Assembly: GCA_028277745.1 (NCBI GenBank)
Contig: JANQFR010000028.1
Location: forward strand, 1 to 41,850
Direction of reading: 5' to 3'
Length of the DNA stretch: 41,850 bases
Source of the DNA: Phycisphaeraceae bacterium
GTDB taxonomy: Bacteria; Planctomycetota; Phycisphaerae; Phycisphaerales; Phycisphaeraceae
Numbering within the stretch: the first letter of the stretch is position 1; the number at the start of each line of letters is the position of its first letter. Made by a program: the position numbers and the translations under genes. Under the pieces are notes generated by a model. The model did not search any database. It had not been told where the DNA came from and was given only the letters and a program-made list of their open reading frames with translations. Below are positions 21,906-30,038 of this stretch, in pieces.

Positions 21906-23555
21906 ATGGCCAAGCTCATCCTCAAACGTGAGATCCTGAAGACCGCGGCGACCCGCGCCAACCTCAGCGACGCCGGGGGGACCGAACTGCGCCACCGCAT
22001 CGAGGCCGGCAAGGGGCCGATGTCCCTGCGCCTCGAAGAGCTGCCGATGGCCCTGCTCTACACCCTGCTGGACGACTGCCGGCTCACCCCGAATGAACGG
22101 GCGGTCATCGCCATGCGCGTCTTCGGGGTGGCTGACAGTGCGCGGAACGACGCCGACCGCATCCTCGGCATGAGCGTCTCGAACCCGGTCGAGTTCGGGT
22201 CGGCGTTCGGCATGCTCAACGATCGCTCGCCCAACTGCGAGTTCTTCCTCAACGGACGCTGGTACCCGATCGTCCTCCGCCCGCACTTCGAGAAGAGCCT
22301 TGAGAACCACGTCACCCAGGCCGTGGCGCTCAACGCGGCGCTATCGATTGCGGACATCACCGATCACCTGAGCTATTACGTGTTTCCGGACCTGTTTCTG
22401 GACAGCGCGGGGAACCCGGTCTCCCGCACCGTGCTGGAGGTTCTTCAACAGTTCAACCTCCGCCGCTTCGAGACCTCCTCCGGCGAGTACAACCTCCGCC
22501 TGATCCGCGCCGAGCGGGCGTCCCGCGAGACGGGCGCCGTCGTCTCGGTCAAGGGCCCGGTCGTGTGGCGCCCCGCCCAAAACTGGTGGCCGAGGCTGGA
22601 GTCGCGCGCGCTGGGCGCCCCCACGCAACCCCGGCGGTGCGTCGTGGAGCCCGAACTGGAAGTCGACGAGAACCGCCGCGGCTACTTCGGGCCGCACGCC
22701 CACAACGAGAACGGGCTCTCCCGCCTGCCTTTCGTGAGGTTGTTCAGCCTCGACATCAAGAGCTACGTCTACGCCGACATCGACGATATCGAGCCCTGCG
22801 CGTTCGATCACGAAGCGCTCGACCGGCTGCAGCTGCCTACGCAGATGCTCGGCGTGCTCACAAAGGTCTTCAACACGTCGATGGACGGGTTGTTCGGCGA
22901 TCTGATCGCGAACAAGCACGGCGGGGTCGTGGTTCTGGCGTGGGGCAATCCGGGCGTCGGCAAGACGCTCACCGCGGAGGTCTACGCCGAACACACCCAG
23001 CGGCCGTTGTACGTGCTCGAGCTCGGCGAGCTGGGCACCCACGTCGGCGAGGTGGAGGAGAAGCTGCAGCGGGTCTTCACGCGCGTGGCCCGGTGGAACG
23101 CCGTGCTCCAGTTCGACGAGTGCGAGGTGTTCCTCGCCCGACGCGGCGACGACCTGGAGCGATCGGCCATCGTGGGCGGTTTCCTGCGGCTGCTCGACTA
23201 CTACCACGGCATCCTGTTCCTCACCACGAACCGGCCGGAAGTGCTCGACCACGCCGTCCTCAGCCGCGTCATGCTCAAGCTGCATTACCCCGACCTCGAC
23301 CGCGACGCGCGGGCGGCGATCTGGCGCACCATGTTCGACGCCGCCGGGCTTACCCTCACCGACGCCTCCTTCGCCGAACTCGCCGAAGAACAGGTCAACG
23401 GCCGAAACATCCGCAACCTGACCCGGCTGACCAAGATCCTCCACCCCGACGGCATGGTCACCCTCGAACAGGTCCGCGCCGTGACGGCCTTCGCCGGGAC
23501 GTCCGATGCCGCATGGGCCACGCCGGACGAAGCGGCGGAGCGGGTCGGCGTGTAA
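21906..23555 (+). CDS. AAA+ ATPase with large unique N-terminal region
   Basis: The protein is 549 residues; GGAGGA lies seven bases before the ATG. Residues 1-330 are unlike any domain I know. The AAA module has Walker A GNPGVGKT (G347-T354), Walker B VLQFDE (D404, E405), sensor-1 LTTNRPE and an arginine finger region LSRVMLKLHYPDLD, closing with a helical lid (NGRNIRNLTRL). This is the FtsH/ATAD-like classical clade, so it probably forms a hexamer that remodels or unfolds a target. It follows the Ro gene by 85 bases with a weak hairpin between. In the operon it is the likely motor acting on Ro particles or modified proteins (inference). Confidence 0.85.
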   Translation: MAKLILKREILKTAATRANLSDAGGTELRHRIEAGKGPMSLRLEELPMALLYTLLDDCRLTPNERAVIAMRVFGVADSARNDADRILGMSVSNPVEFGSAFGMLNDRSPNCEFFLNGRWYPIVLRPHFEKSLENHVTQAVALNAALSIADITDHLSYYVFPDLFLDSAGNPVSRTVLEVLQQFNLRRFETSSGEYNLRLIRAERASRETGAVVSVKGPVVWRPAQNWWPRLESRALGAPTQPRRCVVEPELEVDENRRGYFGPHAHNENGLSRLPFVRLFSLDIKSYVYADIDDIEPCAFDHEALDRLQLPTQMLGVLTKVFNTSMDGLFGDLIANKHGGVVVLAWGNPGVGKTLTAEVYAEHTQRPLYVLELGELGTHVGEVEEKLQRVFTRVARWNAVLQFDECEVFLARRGDDLERSAIVGGFLRLLDYYHGILFLTTNRPEVLDHAVLSRVMLKLHYPDLDRDARAAIWRTMFDAAGLTLTDASFAELAEEQVNGRNIRNLTRLTKILHPDGMVTLEQVRAVTAFAGTSDAAWATPDEAAERVGV

Positions 23556-23655
23556 CCTGTCAGCCTTTAGCGCTCTCCGCCGGAAACCCGACAATACGTC
23601 GCGCCGGCCCACTGACAACGTCTGATTCCAGTGCCCGCCGCATCAGGTCCCAGCC

Positions 23656-24609
23656 ATGCCTTCCAAGCGATTCCAGAACGCGTTCGATCGGCTCGCCCGG
23701 GCGGAGGAGCGGTTCCTCAAGAGCGAGTTCCTCGCGCCGGCCGTGGGCGGGGGCGTGGTGCGCGTGCGCATCGCGGGCGTGCCGTGCGAGCTGCGCATCC
23801 GACCTCCGCGGTTCACGGGTTGGGGCATGTTCCGGCCGATCTCGCACGACGAAGCCGAGCTGATCCGCCAGGCCGGCCTGGCGGACCGTCAAAGCTACCT
23901 GAAGTTGTTTCCGCTTGTCAGGCTCGTGCTGTGTCGGCGTGACGAAGCCGGCACATGGCGGGGGCTGGCGGCGCACCGCGACGGCCAACCGTTCCATATC
24001 CAGGGTCTTGTCCCGATCCGCCTGGCGGATGAAGCCGAGCAGTTCGAAACCATCCGGGCCCGTTTCGACGGCGGGAACTTCTGGTTCGAAGGCGCCGACG
24101 CACGCAGCGACCCGGCGGCGGCGCGTTACCTGCGCGAATCGTTGATTCAACGCACACCCGTCGATGAACTGCAACGCGGAGGCCTCAGCCCCGAGCAGCG
24201 CGCCGCGTACGCCGTACATTTCATCGAACCGAAAACCAGCCGAAAAAAAGACGACGGCGGGCCGCCGGCTCCCCATCCTCCTACGACCGAGCAACGGCTG
24301 CGCGAAGCCCTCGCGCACGCCGGCGCCGAACTGAAGGATTTTACGGAGCGCCGCGACGGCTACCGCGTCAGCTACACCATCGGCGGCCGCCGGCATACCT
24401 CATCCGTCAGCAAAGAGGACATGTCCGTCCAGGTCGCCGGCATCTGCCTCAGCGGGGAGGACGAGAACTTCGATCTCAAGAGCCTGATCGGCGTCATCCG
24501 CGAGGCCGAGGGGGCCGGTGAAATCGTGCGGATCGGCGAAGATGAATACATGCCCGAGGAACAGTATTGGCAAATCCACCCCCGTCCACGAAGAAGACGA
24601 CGAAGGTAA
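23656..24609 (+). CDS. unknown protein of the operon, Arg-rich tail
   Basis: The protein is 317 residues and I recognise no family. Two parts are seen. The N-terminal part (1-205) is alpha/beta with conserved-looking VCELRIRPPRFTGWGMF-like and FPLVRLVLCRRD segments; C44 and a Cys near 94 lie in it. A Pro/Lys linker follows. The C-terminal domain (about 215-305) has DGYRVSYTIGGRRHTSSVS and VAGICLSGEDENFDLKSL. It ends in a run of Arg, fit for nucleic-acid contact. Its 3' end overlaps the JAMM gene by 43 bases, so it belongs to the unit. It could be the conjugation partner (E2-like) or the target; neither is shown. Confidence 0.7.
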   Translation: MPSKRFQNAFDRLARAEERFLKSEFLAPAVGGGVVRVRIAGVPCELRIRPPRFTGWGMFRPISHDEAELIRQAGLADRQSYLKLFPLVRLVLCRRDEAGTWRGLAAHRDGQPFHIQGLVPIRLADEAEQFETIRARFDGGNFWFEGADARSDPAAARYLRESLIQRTPVDELQRGGLSPEQRAAYAVHFIEPKTSRKKDDGGPPAPHPPTTEQRLREALAHAGAELKDFTERRDGYRVSYTIGGRRHTSSVSKEDMSVQVAGICLSGEDENFDLKSLIGVIREAEGAGEIVRIGEDEYMPEEQYWQIHPRPRRRRRR

Positions 24610-24989
24610 GCCCCGCCGATGAAGAATGCTGGGTGCTGCTCGGCCAGCGACGCGGGCGGGTGTGGCGCGCGCGGCGGACGTCGTACGCCATCGGCCAGCC
24701 GCACGCCGTCGAATTCGACGCCGCCGCCGTCCTCGAACGCGAAGAGCAACGCGGCGATGTCGTCGGGTTCTACCACACCCACCCCGTCAGCGACGCCTGC
24801 CCCAGCCAACGAGACGTCAAGACCATGCGGGTCTGGGTCGGCTCATTCGGCAAGCCGCTGCTCTGCCTGATTGAAGGGGCCGACCGGCTCGCCGCTTACC
24901 GCTTCGATCATGACCAGTGCAACGGCAAGCGCCTCATGCTTGTCGAACGGTTCCCCCGCAATCGGATTATTGGAGTCGACGATGCCTGA
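24567..24989 (+). CDS. JAMM/MPN (JAB) metalloprotease
   Basis: The protein is 140 residues with a TTG start preceded by GAGGA at six bases. The zinc motif is complete: E19 or E20 near the start, then H70-T-H72-P with S80 and D83 (HTHP, seven residues, S, two residues, D). The family cleaves isopeptide or peptide bonds after ubiquitin-like proteins and also acts in sulphur-carrier processing. With an E1-like gene overlapping it by eight bases, removal of the 74-residue modifier is the natural role. Since that modifier already ends in Gly, deconjugation is more likely than maturation. Confidence 0.85.
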   Translation: MANPPPSTKKTTKVSPADEECWVLLGQRRGRVWRARRTSYAIGQPHAVEFDAAAVLEREEQRGDVVGFYHTHPVSDACPSQRDVKTMRVWVGSFGKPLLCLIEGADRLAAYRFDHDQCNGKRLMLVERFPRNRIIGVDDA

Positions 24990-25623
24990 CAAACTGCACC
25001 ACGAACGGCTGTACCGCGGCACGGACAAACTGGCCGGGCTGGCCGATGTCAACGTCGTCGTCTGCGGGGCCGGCGCGCTCGGCTCCAACATCGTTGACGG
25101 CCTCAGCCGCCAGGGCTTTCACCAGCTGCGCGTGATCGACAACGACCGGGTCGAAGAGCACAACGTCAGCACCCAGGTCTACGGCGAGGGCGATGTCGGC
25201 GCCCTCAAGGTCGACGCCCTGCGCAACAAGGTGTTCCGGGCGGTAAGCGTCGAACTGCAGACCGAATCGAAGCGGCTCGACGACCGCAACGCCAAACGCC
25301 TGCTGCGTAAAGCCGGCTTGGTGATCGACGCCTTCGACAACTCCGCCTCGCGCCAGGCCGTGCAGACCGCCTGCCGCGTCGAGGGGTTGCCCTGCCTCCA
25401 CGCCGGCATGTACGAAGACTACGGCGAAGTCGTCTGGGACCCGGCCTACCGCGTCCCGCAGGACGTCGGAGAAGATCTGTGCGATTACCCCCTGGCCCGA
25501 AACCTCGCGATGCTGACCGCAACGGTCGCCTGCGAAACCACCGTCCGTCATCTGCTGCACGGCGCGGATGAATCATGGTCGATCACGCTCCGCGACCTCG
25601 CCATCCGACCGTTGGAGCGCTGA
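24982..25623 (+). CDS. short ThiF/E1-like activating enzyme
   Basis: From the ATG at 24982 (TGGAG seven bases upstream) the protein is 213 residues; it overlaps the JAMM gene by eight bases. VNVVVCGAGALGSNIVDGLSRQG is the nucleotide-binding GxGxxG, RVIDNDRVEEHNVSTQ holds the acidic and Asn residues, with Thr where most E1s have Arg before Gln, and GALKVDALR gives the lysine. VIDAFDNSASR follows, and C167 in EDLCDYP is at the place of the catalytic Cys. It would adenylate the Gly end of the small modifier. The adenylation domain is nearly all there is; no ubiquitin-fold or separate Cys domain exists. Confidence 0.85.
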   Translation: MPDKLHHERLYRGTDKLAGLADVNVVVCGAGALGSNIVDGLSRQGFHQLRVIDNDRVEEHNVSTQVYGEGDVGALKVDALRNKVFRAVSVELQTESKRLDDRNAKRLLRKAGLVIDAFDNSASRQAVQTACRVEGLPCLHAGMYEDYGEVVWDPAYRVPQDVGEDLCDYPLARNLAMLTATVACETTVRHLLHGADESWSITLRDLAIRPLER

Positions 25624-25652
25624 GCGTCGCATTCAAGGCGATCGCACCAGGA

Positions 25653-26432
25653 TCAGGCCATGCCACGCCGGCGCCTGAGCATGATCAGCCCACCGAGGCC
25701 GAGCAGCACCAACGACACCGGTTCGGGGATAATCACGGCGCCGACAAAACCCGGGTCGAAGCTTTGATCGCCATCGATGATCAGCGAAGTCACCGAAGCG
25801 CCGCTGGCCACGCCGAAGTCGCTGAGATCGATCGCGAAGCCCGCGACATTAAAATCTCTGTCTGGGCCGAAATCGTCAACGGTCGTGATCGATTCCAACT
25901 CGGCCAAGTCATCGATGGTTTGGTTCACATTCTGCGCCCGCGGAAGGTCAACCACCGTGCTTGAGACTAAACCTGTGGTCCAACCCAGGTCGGTGGTCAC
26001 GGTTCTTGTGACGCCGTTGATCGTCACGGTCACACCGTTGTCGGTGGCGTTGCTGGTCGGAGTGAGATCGAAAACGACAATCTCCGCGCCCACGCCGTTG
26101 GTGACGGGCGTGGCGAACGTGAGCGTGATCACGGGCACGTTGGCCAAGCCGGTCAGCAGCTTGTCATCCCCGGTGAGTTGCGCGGCCCGCTGCCCGCTCG
26201 TCGGGACCGAATTGTCGGTGTTGTAGAGATACACCTCGCTGCCGGAACTCCCCGTCCAACCGGTCAGCGTCGGGCGCTGCCAATCGGTGTAAAGCACGCC
26301 ATCGACGGTCACCCCGGTGAGGGTGGCGTCCGGATCGCCCAGCGTTGTAATGGAGTCGATCGTCGCGGCGGAAACCGGCGCCGCCGCCAGAAACGCCGCC
26401 AGTCCAGTGGCCAGGGGCTTGAGTTCGATCAT
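25653..26432 (-). CDS. PEP-CTERM sorted exported protein
   Basis: The protein is 259 residues with a signal peptide (LAAFLAAAPVSA), a beta-rich Thr/Val/Asp body and the C-terminal signal IPEPVSLVLLGLGGLIMLRRRRG. GGAGG stands eight bases before the start. It converges on the E1-like gene with 30 bases between, so it is not part of that operon, and it is divergent from an IclR-type regulator that may control it. No enzymatic motif is seen. Confidence 0.9.
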   Translation of the reverse strand: MIELKPLATGLAAFLAAAPVSAATIDSITTLGDPDATLTGVTVDGVLYTDWQRPTLTGWTGSSGSEVYLYNTDNSVPTSGQRAAQLTGDDKLLTGLANVPVITLTFATPVTNGVGAEIVVFDLTPTSNATDNGVTVTINGVTRTVTTDLGWTTGLVSSTVVDLPRAQNVNQTIDDLAELESITTVDDFGPDRDFNVAGFAIDLSDFGVASGASVTSLIIDGDQSFDPGFVGAVIIPEPVSLVLLGLGGLIMLRRRRGMA

Positions 26433-26645
26433 GGCTCAGAATCCTCCGATGATGGTGAGAGCGAAAAGCGAGAAGCACATCTGACAGCCAAGCTGTCTCT
26501 GACATCATTGATGATCGTATATTGTTTATATTAAAAGACTTATATTCATATAAATACCCCCTCAAACCACAAACGTCAAGATTCATGGTGTGGGATGAGA
26601 GATATTTTTTCATCTTGACTATTCATTTTTTATATCATTGCTGTC
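26433..26645. promoter_or_regulatory. A+T-rich divergent promoter region
   Basis: The gap between the PEP-CTERM gene and the IclR-type gene is rich in A and T over about 26505-26640, with several TATA-like boxes (tatattgtttatatt, ttcatataaat) and a TTGACT at 26615-26620. Both promoters and the regulator's site should be here, but I cannot place them exactly. Confidence 0.45.
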
Positions 26646-27416
26646 ATGCCTGGCTCGGACCTTATACAGTCCGTCTTGCGCGCCACCGATGCGATGGATG
26701 CGATCGCCCGCAGCCAGCAAGGCTTATCCGTGCGGGAATTGGCCGAGTTGTTGAACCTCAAACGCCCCACGGTCAACAACCTGCTGCGGACCCTGGCGGA
26801 GCGACGTTATGTCGAGTTGCGCGGCAGCCCCCGCCGATACTTCGTCGGCGCCGCGGTCAAAGAGTTGGCGGACCTGTCGTCGGACCGTTCGCTACACCAC
26901 ACCGCGGCACTCGAGATGCGCCGGCTTCAAGAGAAGCTGCCGCAAGCCAGCTTCGTGCTCGCCGAGATGATGGATGATCGGATGCAGCCGACGATGCGGC
27001 TCGACAGCACGCGCCCGGGCGTGATACAGCGACCTCGACACGAACTGCTGCATCCTTACTCGAAATCAACCGCGCTCGCCGGGTTGGCGTTCGGGAGCGC
27101 CAGCCTGCAATCCGCCATCCGCCAACGTTTTTCTTTCTGGGAGTTCGGCGCCCACGTTTGGGGGGATGAAGCCAGCCTCGACGCCTACCTGGCCGAGGCC
27201 CGGGAACTCGGCTACACGGTTTCAAGGCAGAGCCCCGCCGTGGCCGCACCGGTCTACGACGCAGGCAACCACTTCGTCGCGGCGCTGGGCGGATTCTTCG
27301 GGCAAACCATCGAGCCCGATCTTGAGGCCTTGACTCAAAACGTGATCGACGCGGCGGGTCGCTTGTCGAAGCCGGAGACACATTCTGCCCCGGCCACTTC
27401 CATGGATGAGGGATAA
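26646..27416 (+). CDS. IclR-family transcriptional regulator
   Basis: The protein is 256 residues. The winged helix-turn-helix is at about 5-65 (VLRATDAMDAIARSQQGLSVRELAELLNLKRPTVNNLLRTLAERRYVE), and the rest has the IclR effector-domain pattern, with LLHPYSKSTALAGLAFGSAS in the middle and APVYDAGNHFVAALGGFFG near the end. Such regulators sense small carbon compounds. No Shine-Dalgarno sequence is visible before the ATG. It is divergent from the PEP-CTERM gene; target genes are unknown. Confidence 0.85.
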   Translation: MPGSDLIQSVLRATDAMDAIARSQQGLSVRELAELLNLKRPTVNNLLRTLAERRYVELRGSPRRYFVGAAVKELADLSSDRSLHHTAALEMRRLQEKLPQASFVLAEMMDDRMQPTMRLDSTRPGVIQRPRHELLHPYSKSTALAGLAFGSASLQSAIRQRFSFWEFGAHVWGDEASLDAYLAEARELGYTVSRQSPAVAAPVYDAGNHFVAALGGFFGQTIEPDLEALTQNVIDAAGRLSKPETHSAPATSMDEG

Positions 27417-27493
27417 TGGCGGGGGGAAAGAAGTCAGGAGCGCCCTCTTGTAAAGCCGCAGTGCCTGGTTCATGTTCGATTCCTGAAACGGGT

Positions 27494-27862
27494 CTAGTTC
27501 TGTTCCAGTACTTCGAAATGGTCTTCGCGCAGTTGAGCGGCGCCGTCGTCTTGGATCGCCCAGAGTTCTTTGTGGATCACGCCAGCGGCTATGTTCATAC
27601 GCCAGCGAGAGGTCAGCAACACGCATTTTTCGTCGATGACCCGGTACTCGGGCTCGATGTACTGCACATCCGTAAAGCCATCTTGGATGAGTTGCTGCCA
27701 GAACGCTCGAATGGCTTCACGCCCTTCGAAAACGCTTAGCGGCTCAGCCCGCATCGTCGCGTCGGGCTCGTACTGCATCGCGCAGCCCCGGGTGTCGCCG
27801 GCGTTGAACGCGTCTCGCCAAGTCTTCGATGCGCGCTTGGCCGCTTCAAGCAGCGTCTCGCC
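27494..27862 (-). pseudogene. SnoaL-like protein lacking a normal start, in frame with the gene before it
   Basis: The fold-like sequence runs from about 27859 to 27494: ETLLEAAKRASKTWRDAFNAGD, FEGREAIRAFWQQLIQDGF and IHKELWAIQDDGAAQLREDHFEV, a complete SnoaL/NTF2-like unit of about 122 residues. No ATG, GTG or TTG is in frame before the Met at 27778, which would cut off the first helix; only a CTG near 27853 is available. The TAG ending the alpha/beta hydrolase (27863-27865) is in the same frame and only three bases ahead. It is a gene that lost its start by a nonsense change, a CTG-started gene, or a 94-residue short form. Confidence 0.5.
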
Positions 27863-28795
27863 CTAACCCGTGCCGGGGGACATCTGCTCGAGCAGGTCGT
27901 TCAACAGCACATCGTCTTCGTCCACGAAGCGTTCGATGATGTCCAGGTGGTCCCGATTGTAAGCCACTTGCAGGTGAGCGAGTTGCCCTTCTTCAAGCAG
28001 TTTGTTGTGGTACTCCTTGGTCTGCCTGAAAAACTCGGCGGTGTCGTGCTCGGGTACAACCAGGTGGATCGGACAAAGGCCCGCGCCGACCTTCGGTTCT
28101 GCCAACAGCGGGCTCATCGCCTCGGCCGATTCAAGCGTCATACCGATCTCATCGTTCACGAAGCTATCCAGCAGGTAGCGAAGATCGAACAAGCCAGCCA
28201 GCGAAAAAACCGCCCTGACCCTTTGCATGGCTTGTTCGGGCAGACCATACGCCTGCGGGTCCATACCGCGCAGCATCGAGACGATGTGCCCGCCCGCAGA
28301 GTGCCCGATCAGGTAGACCGCCGGGGCGTCCTTCGCTTCGGCGTCGCGCAGCGTGGCGGCCAGCGCGTGCCGCATCTGCTCGACGATCGATTCGATCGGC
28401 CTGCCGTTGTTCCAGTCCTGCGCCATCCGGTACCCGGGCATGTACACCGCCATCTGCTTCCGGTTGAACGGCTCGGCGAGGAACGAGAACTGTTCTTTGG
28501 AGAACCACTGCCACCAGCCGCCGTGGACGTAGAAGACGATCGGCGCGTCATCGGGCGCCGCGTCGCCGCGGAACACATCGATCTCGCCAGCAAACCCGCC
28601 TTCGCCAAAAGCCAGCGTGCTTCGACCCGCACCGATTTTCTCACGGTAGTCCTGGCTGCTGCGCGTCGTCCATTCGATATGCGTTGGCAGCAAGTCATCG
28701 GTAGGCAGGCGTCGGGTCCAGAGCGTCGGGTTGTACTGCCGATCGGTCTCTTCACGCGTCAGCCGACTCCAGGGGTGCATCTGTGAGGTGGTCAT
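27863..28795 (-). CDS. alpha/beta hydrolase, kynurenine-formamidase-like
   Basis: Starting at the Met at 28795 (AAAGGA eight bases upstream) the protein is 310 residues. YVHGGWWQWFSKEQFSFLAEPF is the oxyanion-hole HGGxW motif of the formamidase/esterase type, GHSAGGHIVSM holds the nucleophilic Ser, and an acidic PEHDTAEF and late RDHLDII supply Asp and His. Family members hydrolyse N-formylkynurenine or other small amides and esters; the substrate here is open. A TetR-type site lies just upstream and the TetR gene precedes it on the same strand. The C-terminus LEQMSPGTG ends three bases before the SnoaL-like frame. Confidence 0.85.
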   Translation of the reverse strand: MTTSQMHPWSRLTREETDRQYNPTLWTRRLPTDDLLPTHIEWTTRSSQDYREKIGAGRSTLAFGEGGFAGEIDVFRGDAAPDDAPIVFYVHGGWWQWFSKEQFSFLAEPFNRKQMAVYMPGYRMAQDWNNGRPIESIVEQMRHALAATLRDAEAKDAPAVYLIGHSAGGHIVSMLRGMDPQAYGLPEQAMQRVRAVFSLAGLFDLRYLLDSFVNDEIGMTLESAEAMSPLLAEPKVGAGLCPIHLVVPEHDTAEFFRQTKEYHNKLLEEGQLAHLQVAYNRDHLDIIERFVDEDDVLLNDLLEQMSPGTG

Positions 28796-28830
28796 GGGTG
28801 TTTTCCTTTGTTGGGTCGAGGATGTCTTTC

Positions 28831-28844
28831 TGAACAAACGTTCT
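28831..28844. promoter_or_regulatory. TetR-type operator before the alpha/beta hydrolase
   Basis: tgaacaaacgttct is an imperfect inverted repeat (gaac, four bases, gttc). Its other strand reads AGAACGnnnGNTCN-like, matching the site at 29457-29470 in front of the TetR gene. Confidence 0.5.
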
Positions 28845-28862
28845 GATTGTGGGCAAAAAACG

Positions 28863-29444
28863 CTAAGCCCGGATCGTTGTCATCACGATCTCGATGAGTT
28901 TTTCAGGCGGTGTCGTCCAAGCTTTGCTGCGCCCTACACTCATCAAGCCTCGGAGGAAGCACGACAGGTAGCCGGCGATCGCTTTGCAGTCTTTGTTTTT
29001 CGGCAGATCGCCGCGGCCTTGAGCAGCGGCCAGGCAGTTGTGGAAAAACGTATCGTGCGAAGCCAGCATCTCTTGGATCCGCCGATAGGTCTTCGGGCTC
29101 AAAAGTTCCCGGTCATTCACCGCGTTGATCAGGAAGCAGCCCCGGCAGCGTTTGGTGTTGGCGTAGGTCGCGCGGTTGAGGAAGAACGCCTTGATGTTGT
29201 CCAACCCCAGCGGCTCCTTGGCGAGGATGGCGACAAAATCCTGGCTCATGACCTTTGCGTAGTGATTCAGGCATGCCAAGTACAGCCCTTCCTTGTCGCC
29301 GAACTCTTTGTAGAGGCTGTGCTTGTTCAGGCCGGTGTGGCTCACCACATCGTTGATCGATGTGGCTTCGTAGCCCATCGCCCAGAACAACTCGCTGGCC
29401 GCATCGAGAACCTGTTCGCGGTGGTACTCCTTGACTCGGCTCAT
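28863..29444 (-). CDS. TetR-family transcriptional repressor
   Basis: The Met at 29444 is preferred since GGAG stands just before it; the first Met at 29453 abuts the operator. The product is 193 residues. EQVLDAASELFWAMGYEATSINDVVSHTGLNKHSLYKEFGDKEGLYLACL is a typical TetR helix-turn-helix (about 8-57). The C-terminal half holds two Cys (RCRGCFL) that could sense electrophiles, as in NemR-type proteins. It probably represses itself and the alpha/beta hydrolase through the two sites described. Confidence 0.88.
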   Translation of the reverse strand: MSRVKEYHREQVLDAASELFWAMGYEATSINDVVSHTGLNKHSLYKEFGDKEGLYLACLNHYAKVMSQDFVAILAKEPLGLDNIKAFFLNRATYANTKRCRGCFLINAVNDRELLSPKTYRRIQEMLASHDTFFHNCLAAAQGRGDLPKNKDCKAIAGYLSCFLRGLMSVGRSKAWTTPPEKLIEIVMTTIRA

Positions 29445-29456
29445 CAACTCCATACT

Positions 29457-29470
29457 AGACCGATCGTTCT
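29457..29470. promoter_or_regulatory. TetR-type operator before the tetR-like gene
   Basis: agaccgatcgttct is an inverted repeat around gatc. It is close in form to the site before the hydrolase gene and to NemR-type boxes with agacc/ggtct arms. Confidence 0.5.
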
Positions 29471-29652
29471 TCTATTATCTGCGAGCTTTCTCTCGAAAAT
29501 ACCAAACAATTTATAATAGATTGATTTGGAAAAACTTGCGCCATCCCCGGCCTGATGTCGTGATGTTGTTGTCTGGCGCGCAGGCCCCATGCACGCCGAC
29601 TTCTTCGCCAGGCACAGCACCCCAAAAATCGAAACCACCAGCGCTTTTGAGC

Positions 29653-29699
29653 CGCCTCGTATGGGTTGAGGCATCCCCACCAACCCATACGAAAGGCGG
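29653..29699. repeat. long stem-loop in an intergenic region
   Basis: Arms cgtatgggtt (29658-29667) and aacccatacg (29682-29691) are perfect; with ccgcct / aggcgg outside and a two-base bulge the stem reaches 16 pairs around a 14-base loop. No T-tract follows. It could be a terminator remnant, a mobile-element end or an RNA domain. Confidence 0.55.
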
Positions 29700-29710
29700 T
29701 TCTGATGTAG

Positions 29711-29890
29711 ATTCAGTTCGTCCAAACCCCCATCAGCATCATCAACCTGCTCATAAGCATTCTGTTGCCTGCCCTCAGCTCCGCCCGCGAGGCCGCCCGG
29801 TCGGTGCAGTGCCTAGCCGACTCCGCCGACTCCGCCGACTCGGCCTCGACGACGCCAAGCGCGACATCGACAAGCTGCCGGGGTTTGACG
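29711..29890 (+). pseudogene. remnant of a prepilin-type gene
   Basis: Read from 29711, the frame gives PISIINLLISILLPALSSAREAARSVQCLA, the membrane helix and following stretch of the [13 protein letters not shown]...ILLPALSAAREAARSVQCL family, as in the intact gene at 13807. The leader before it is lost (a TAG precedes), and after CLA the sequence turns into a short tandem repeat (gccgactcc about three times, 29815-29845) and unrelated sequence. A dead copy. Confidence 0.7.
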
Positions 29891-30038
29891 CCGAGGGTTG
29901 AGTCCGGTTTCGGCAGCGTTCGGGGACCCGATAAGCAGGAGTAAAACAGGAGTAGCGCCCGTTCCTGAAACGGGTCGGCGTTGCCGCTTCTCTCCGTTAT
30001 TGCCGCGACGGGTGCGGCTGGTGCGGAAGCCATATCGC
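29891..30038. other. intergenic stretch before tRNA-Val
   Basis: It holds no gene I can support. Together with the stem-loop and the prepilin remnant, the whole 29471-30138 interval looks like decayed sequence plus the tRNA promoter. Confidence 0.4.

Noticed and set aside
29444..29725. A 93-codon minus-strand frame upstream of the TetR gene
   Set aside because: It runs through the TetR operator and the large stem-loop, its start lacks a ribosome site, and no family is recognisable.
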